DNA of 64,000 nt from Euonymus europaeus (taxonomy: Eukaryota > Streptophyta > Magnoliopsida > Celastrales > Celastraceae), in NCBI GenBank assembly GCA_963580455.1, contig OY756968.1, positions 9,647,544-9,711,543 of the forward strand. The letters run 5' to 3'. Within the stretch, counting starts at the first letter, position 1. Each line of letters starts with the position of its first letter. The position numbers and the translations under genes are program-made. Below are positions 59,351 through 64,000 of this stretch, piece after piece. Under the pieces are notes generated by a model. The model saw nothing but the letters and a program-made list of their open reading frames with translations, was not told the DNA's origin and ran no database searches.

Positions 59351-62300
59351 ATTTGGACTTAAAGCAACAAAAAAATGTATACCTATCAAATTTGATGATT
59401 CTGAATTGCTCAACTCTCTCCATGGAGGAGCTTTTAATGGTTTGCCTATTTGGGAACAAAAGCTTGTATTTTGGCATCGAAACAATCTACGGAGTCTATA
59501 CTAGTAAAATTTGACATAAAATAACTATAAAAACTGTACACTGATCAACATTGATGGTTCGAAATTACTCAACTCTTTCGATAGATGAGCTTTTGACGGT
59601 TTTGTCCAGTTGAAATCGAAAATTGGCCTTTTTGAAACAAAACAATCTAGGAAGCATATACTAGTGAATTTTCAAAAAAACCCATAAAAAAGTGTATACC
59701 TATCAAATTTGATGGTTTGGAATTTCTCAACTCTCTCCACGGAGAAGCTTTTAACGATTTTGTCCATTCGTGAATGAAAGTTCATCTTTTGGCATCGAAA
59801 AATCTACGGAGCATATACTCATAAAATTTGACAAAAAATAACAATAAAAAGTGTACACCGACCAACTTTGATGGTTTGAAATTGATCAACTCTCCTGATA
59901 GAGGAGTTTTTTTACGGTTTTGTCCAATCTAGAACAAAAGTAGGTATTTTTGAAATGAAACAATCTACGAAGCGTATACTAGTAAATTTTCACATAAACT
60001 AAAAAAAAGTGTATACCTATTTCATTTGATTGTTCGAAATTTCTCAACTCCCTCCATGGAGAAGCTTTTAACGGCTTTTTTCAATTAGGAATGAAAGTTG
60101 GCCTTTTTGGATTGAAACAATCTACAGAGTCCATACTCGTAAAATTTGACATAAAATAACAATAAAAAGTCTAGACCGACCAAATTTAATGGTTTGTAAT
60201 GGCTAAACTCTTTCCATAAAGGAGATTCTATCGGTTTTTTTTTATTTGGGAAAGAAAGTTGGACTTTTGGCAACGAAACAGTATACGGAGTCTATACTCG
60301 TAAAATTTGACATAAAATAATAATAAAATGTGTACACCGACCAATTTTGATGATTCGAAATTGCTCAACTCTCTTGATAGAGGAGCTTTTAACGATTTTG
60401 TCCAATTCAGAATTAAAGTTGGTCTTTCAAAAATGAATCAATCTACAAATCGCATACAAGTTAATTTTGGATTTAAAGCAACAAAAAATGTATACCTATC
60501 AAATTTGATGGTTCCAAATTGGTCAACTCTTTCTATGAAAGGTCTTTTAGGGATTTGTCTATTTGGGAAAAAAATTGTCTTTTGGCATCGAAACTATCTA
60601 CGGATTCTATACTCGAAAAATTTGAAAAAAATTAACAATAAAAAGTGTCACTGACCAACAATGATGGTTCGGAATTGCTCAACTCGCTCCATGAAGGAGC
60701 TTTTAACGGTTTTGTCCATTTGAGATAGAAAGTTGGTCCTTTGGCATCGAAACAATCTATGAAACCTATAAGCATAAAATTTGACATAAAATAGCAATAA
60801 AAAGTGTTCACCGACCAACTTTGATGGTTTGAAATTTCTCAATTTTGCTGATAGAGGAGCTTTTAACGGTTTTCTCCATTTGAGATTGAAGGTTATTATT
60901 TTTGAGCACAAAACAAACTACGAAGCGCATAATAGTAACTTTTGGACATAAAACAACAACAAAAAGTGCACACTAGTCAACTTTGATGGTTCGAAATTCT
61001 TGAATTCTCTCCATGGAGGAACTTTTAATGGTTTTATCCATTTGAGAACGAAAGTTGGTATTTTGGCAACGTTACAATCTACGAAGCCTATACTAGTAAT
61101 AGTTGAGCAAAACAATAATAAAAATTGCACACCAGTCAAATTTGAAAGTTCAAAATTGCTAAACTCTTTTCAAGGAGGTACTTTTAACGATTTTGTCCAT
61201 TCGGGATTGAAAGTAGGTTTTGGGCAACAAGACAATATACGAAGCCTATACTAGTAAAATCAGACATAGAATAACAATAAAAAGTCTATACCGACGAACC
61301 TTGACGTCTCAGAATTGCCCAACTCTCTCCATGTATGAGGTTTTAATTGTTTTGTCTAATTGAGAACGAAAATTGGTCTTTTGGAAATGAAACAATTTAC
61401 GAAGCATATACTAGTAAATTTGAACATAAAACCACAATAAAAGGTTTACACCTATCAACTTTGATAGTTTGGAATAGCTCAACTCTCTCCATGAATGAGC
61501 TTTTAACGCTTTTGTCCATTTGGGAACGAAAGTTGGTCTTTTGGCAACGAAACAATCTATGTAGGCTATAGATGTAAAATTTGACATAAAATAAAAATAA
61601 AAAGTGTCAACCGATAAAATTTGAAAGTTTAGAATTGCTAAACTCTCTCCGAAGGAGGTACATTTAATGGTTTTGTCCAGTTAGGAACGAAAGTTAATCT
61701 TTTGGAAACGAAACAATCTACGAAGCAAATACTAGTAAATTTGAACATAAAGCAACAATTAAAATTTTACACCTATCAACTTTGTTGGTTCAAAATTGCT
61801 CAACTCTTTTCGTGGAGGAACTTTTCACGGTTTTGTCCATTTGAGATTTGAAAGTTGGTCTATTGGTTTCAAAACAATCCACGGAGCCTATACTTATAAA
61901 ATTTGACATAAAATAACAATAAAAATTGTACACTGACCAACTTTGACGATTCGAAATTGCTTAATTCTCTCGATGGAGGAGCTTTTAACGGCTTTGTTCA
62001 ATTGAGATTGAAAATTTTTCTTTTTGACAACTAAACAATTTACAAAGCGTGTACTAATAAATTTGGCCATAAAGCAACAATAAATTGTATACACCTATCA
62101 ACTTTGATGGTTTTGAATTACTCAATTCTCTCAATGGAGGAACTTTTAACGGTTTTATCCATTTGTGAACAAAAGTTTATCTTTGGGAAATGAAACAATC
62201 TACGGATCTTATACTCATAAAATTAGACATAGAATAGCAATAAAAAGTGTACAGCGACCAACTTTTATGGTTCGAAATTACTCAACTCTCTGCATGGAGG

Positions 62301-64000
62301 AGCTTTTAACTTTTTTGTCCATTGGAGATAGAAAGTTGGTCTAACGTCTAAACAATTTACGGAGCCTATACTCATAAAATTTGACACAAGATAACAATAA
62401 AAAAGTACACTGTCCAACTTTGATGGTTCAAAATTACTCAATTCTTTCGATAGAGGAGCTTCTAACGGTTTTGTTCATTTGAGATCGAAAGTTGGTATTT
62501 TTGACAACAAAACAATTTACGAAATGTGAACTAGTAAATTTGTATATAAAACAACAACAACAAGTCCACACCTGTCAACTTTGATGGTTCGGAATTACTC
62601 AATTTTATCCATGGAGGAGCTTTTTACGATTTTATCCATTTATGAATGAAAGGCGGGTTTTTTTACAACGAAACAATTTACGAAGCGTATAATAGTTAAT
62701 TTGGATATAAAGCAACAACAAAATATGCACACCTATAAACTTTGATAGTTTGAAATTACTCAATTCTCTTCGTGGAGGAACTTTTAACGGTTTCGTCAAT
62801 TTGGAAATGACAGTTGGTCTTTTGGTAACGAAACAATTCATAGAGTCTATATTCATAAATGTTGACATGAAAGAACAATAAAAAGTGTACATGGACCAAC
62901 TTTGATGGTTAAAAAATGCTCAACTCTCTCAATAGATCTGGTTTTAATAGTTTTGTCCAATTGAGAACGAAAGCTGATCTTTCGGAAAGGAAACAATCTA
63001 CGAAGCATATACTCGTAAATTTGGACATAAAACAAAAAAAGAATTATGTACCTATCAACTTTAATGGTTTAGAATTACTCAACTCTCTCCATAGAGGAGA
63101 TTTTAATGGTTTGTCCATTTGGGAACGAAAGTTGGTCATTTGCTATCAAAATAATCTACGAAGGCTATACTTTTAAAATTTGACATAAAATAACAATAAA
63201 AAGTATACACCGATCAACTTTGATGGTTCGAAATTGCTTAACTCTCTGCATGGAGGAGCTTTTAGTGATTTTGTCCATTTGAGATAGAAAGTTAGTCTTT
63301 TGGGATCGAAACAATCTACATGGAGCCTATACTCGTAAAATTTGACATAAAATAACAATAAAAAGTGCACATCTATCAACTTTTATGGTTCAGAATTGCT
63401 CAACTCTCTCCATGAAGGAGCTTTTAGCGGTTCTGTCTATTTGTGAACGAAAGTTAGTCTTTCGACAACGAAACAATTTACAGAGTCTATACTCGTAAAA
63501 TTTAACATAAAATAACAATGAAAAGTGTATAGTGGCCAAATTTGATGTTTTGAAATTGCTCAACTCTCTCGATAGTGAAGCTTTTAAAGGTTTTTGTCCA
63601 ATTGAGATCGAAAGTTGGTCTTTTGAGAACGAAACAATATAAAAAGTGTATATTAGTAAATTTGACATCAAATAACAAATGAAAGTGTACACCGACCAAC
63701 TTTGATATTTCTGAATTGCTCAACTCTCTCGTTAGAGATGCTTTTAACAGTTTTCTCCGATTGAGAACGAAAGTTGTTCTTTTGACAATGAAATAATCTA
63801 CGAAGTGAATAATATAAAATTTGGACATAAATCAAGAAGAAAAAAAAAGCACACCTATCCACTTTGATGGTTCGGAATTACTCAACTCTCTTCATGGAGG
63901 AGCTTTTAACGGTGTTGTCCATTTGCGAATGAAAGTCGATCTTTTGGCAACGAGACAACCTACAAAGCATATATGCTAAAAATTTGACATAGAATAATAA
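54521..64000. repeat. Satellite array block 6, runs off the right edge
   Basis: About 60 monomers. The part to about 59350 is copy 2 of the segmental duplication. B-type variants recur in a set order: ATAGTAACTTTGGACATAA near 57125 and 59020, ACAAGT.A.TTTGGACTTAAAG near 57440 and 59345, and TAGTAAATTTTGACATAAACC near 57927. Right of about 60.9 kb monomers drift toward forms with GCACAC..GTCAAC and CACCTATCAACTTTGATGG. Minus-strand frames of up to 173 codons (57691-58212) occur without known domains. Confidence 0.92.

Overview
The window looks like repeat-rich nuclear DNA of a flowering plant, probably pericentromeric or other heterochromatin. The grounds are plant-type Ty3/gypsy (Tekay/Del-like) and Ty1/copia elements, initiator-Met-tRNA primer binding sites, solo LTRs, nested insertions, and a long AT-rich tandem satellite. 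The species cannot be named from the sequence. I see no intact host gene, rRNA, tRNA or CRISPR array.

About 34 kb of the 64 kb is one satellite with monomers of about 159-160 bp, in six blocks: 2130-3905, 10927-13875, 16102-20263, 28007-40656, 43225-46680 and 54521-64000. The blocks are one array cut by transposons: where target-site duplications (TSDs) can be read, the satellite resumes in phase on the far side. Monomers form classes arranged in higher-order repeats (HORs): an A-B-C-D tetramer of about 640 bp on the left, a 635-bp four-monomer duplication at 16.7-18.0 kb, an approximately 850-bp unit with a shared internal deletion at 19-31 kb, and a segmental duplication of more than 5 kb (about 35.0-40.7 kb against 46.1-59.3 kb) whose second copy was later split by a copia element.

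Insertions from left to right: (1) 1-2129, an LTR fragment on the minus strand running off the left edge; (2) about 3906-10926, a decayed plus-strand Ty3/gypsy element (G1) with a foreign solo LTR (7484-8554) in its gag; (3) 13876-16101, a solo LTR; (4) 20264-28006, a minus-strand Ty3/gypsy element (G2) with a perfect TSD, a pol frame broken only by three nonsense codons, and a duplicated gag segment; (5) 40657-43224, a composite of an unclassified LTR-like piece and two fragments of G2-family LTR; (6) 46681-54520, a plus-strand Ty1/copia element with both LTRs, a 5-bp TSD, and a 2.17-kb G2-family solo LTR inside its gag.

None of the elements can encode a full set of proteins. G1 and G2 have both lost the end of integrase and the start of the 3' LTR. 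The copia element has several nonsense codons and frameshifts, one caused by an exact 11-bp tandem duplication. The most interesting signals are the layered history of the satellite, the apparent clustering of insertions at two positions of the monomer, and exchangeable palindromic modules in the U3 regions of the G-family LTRs.
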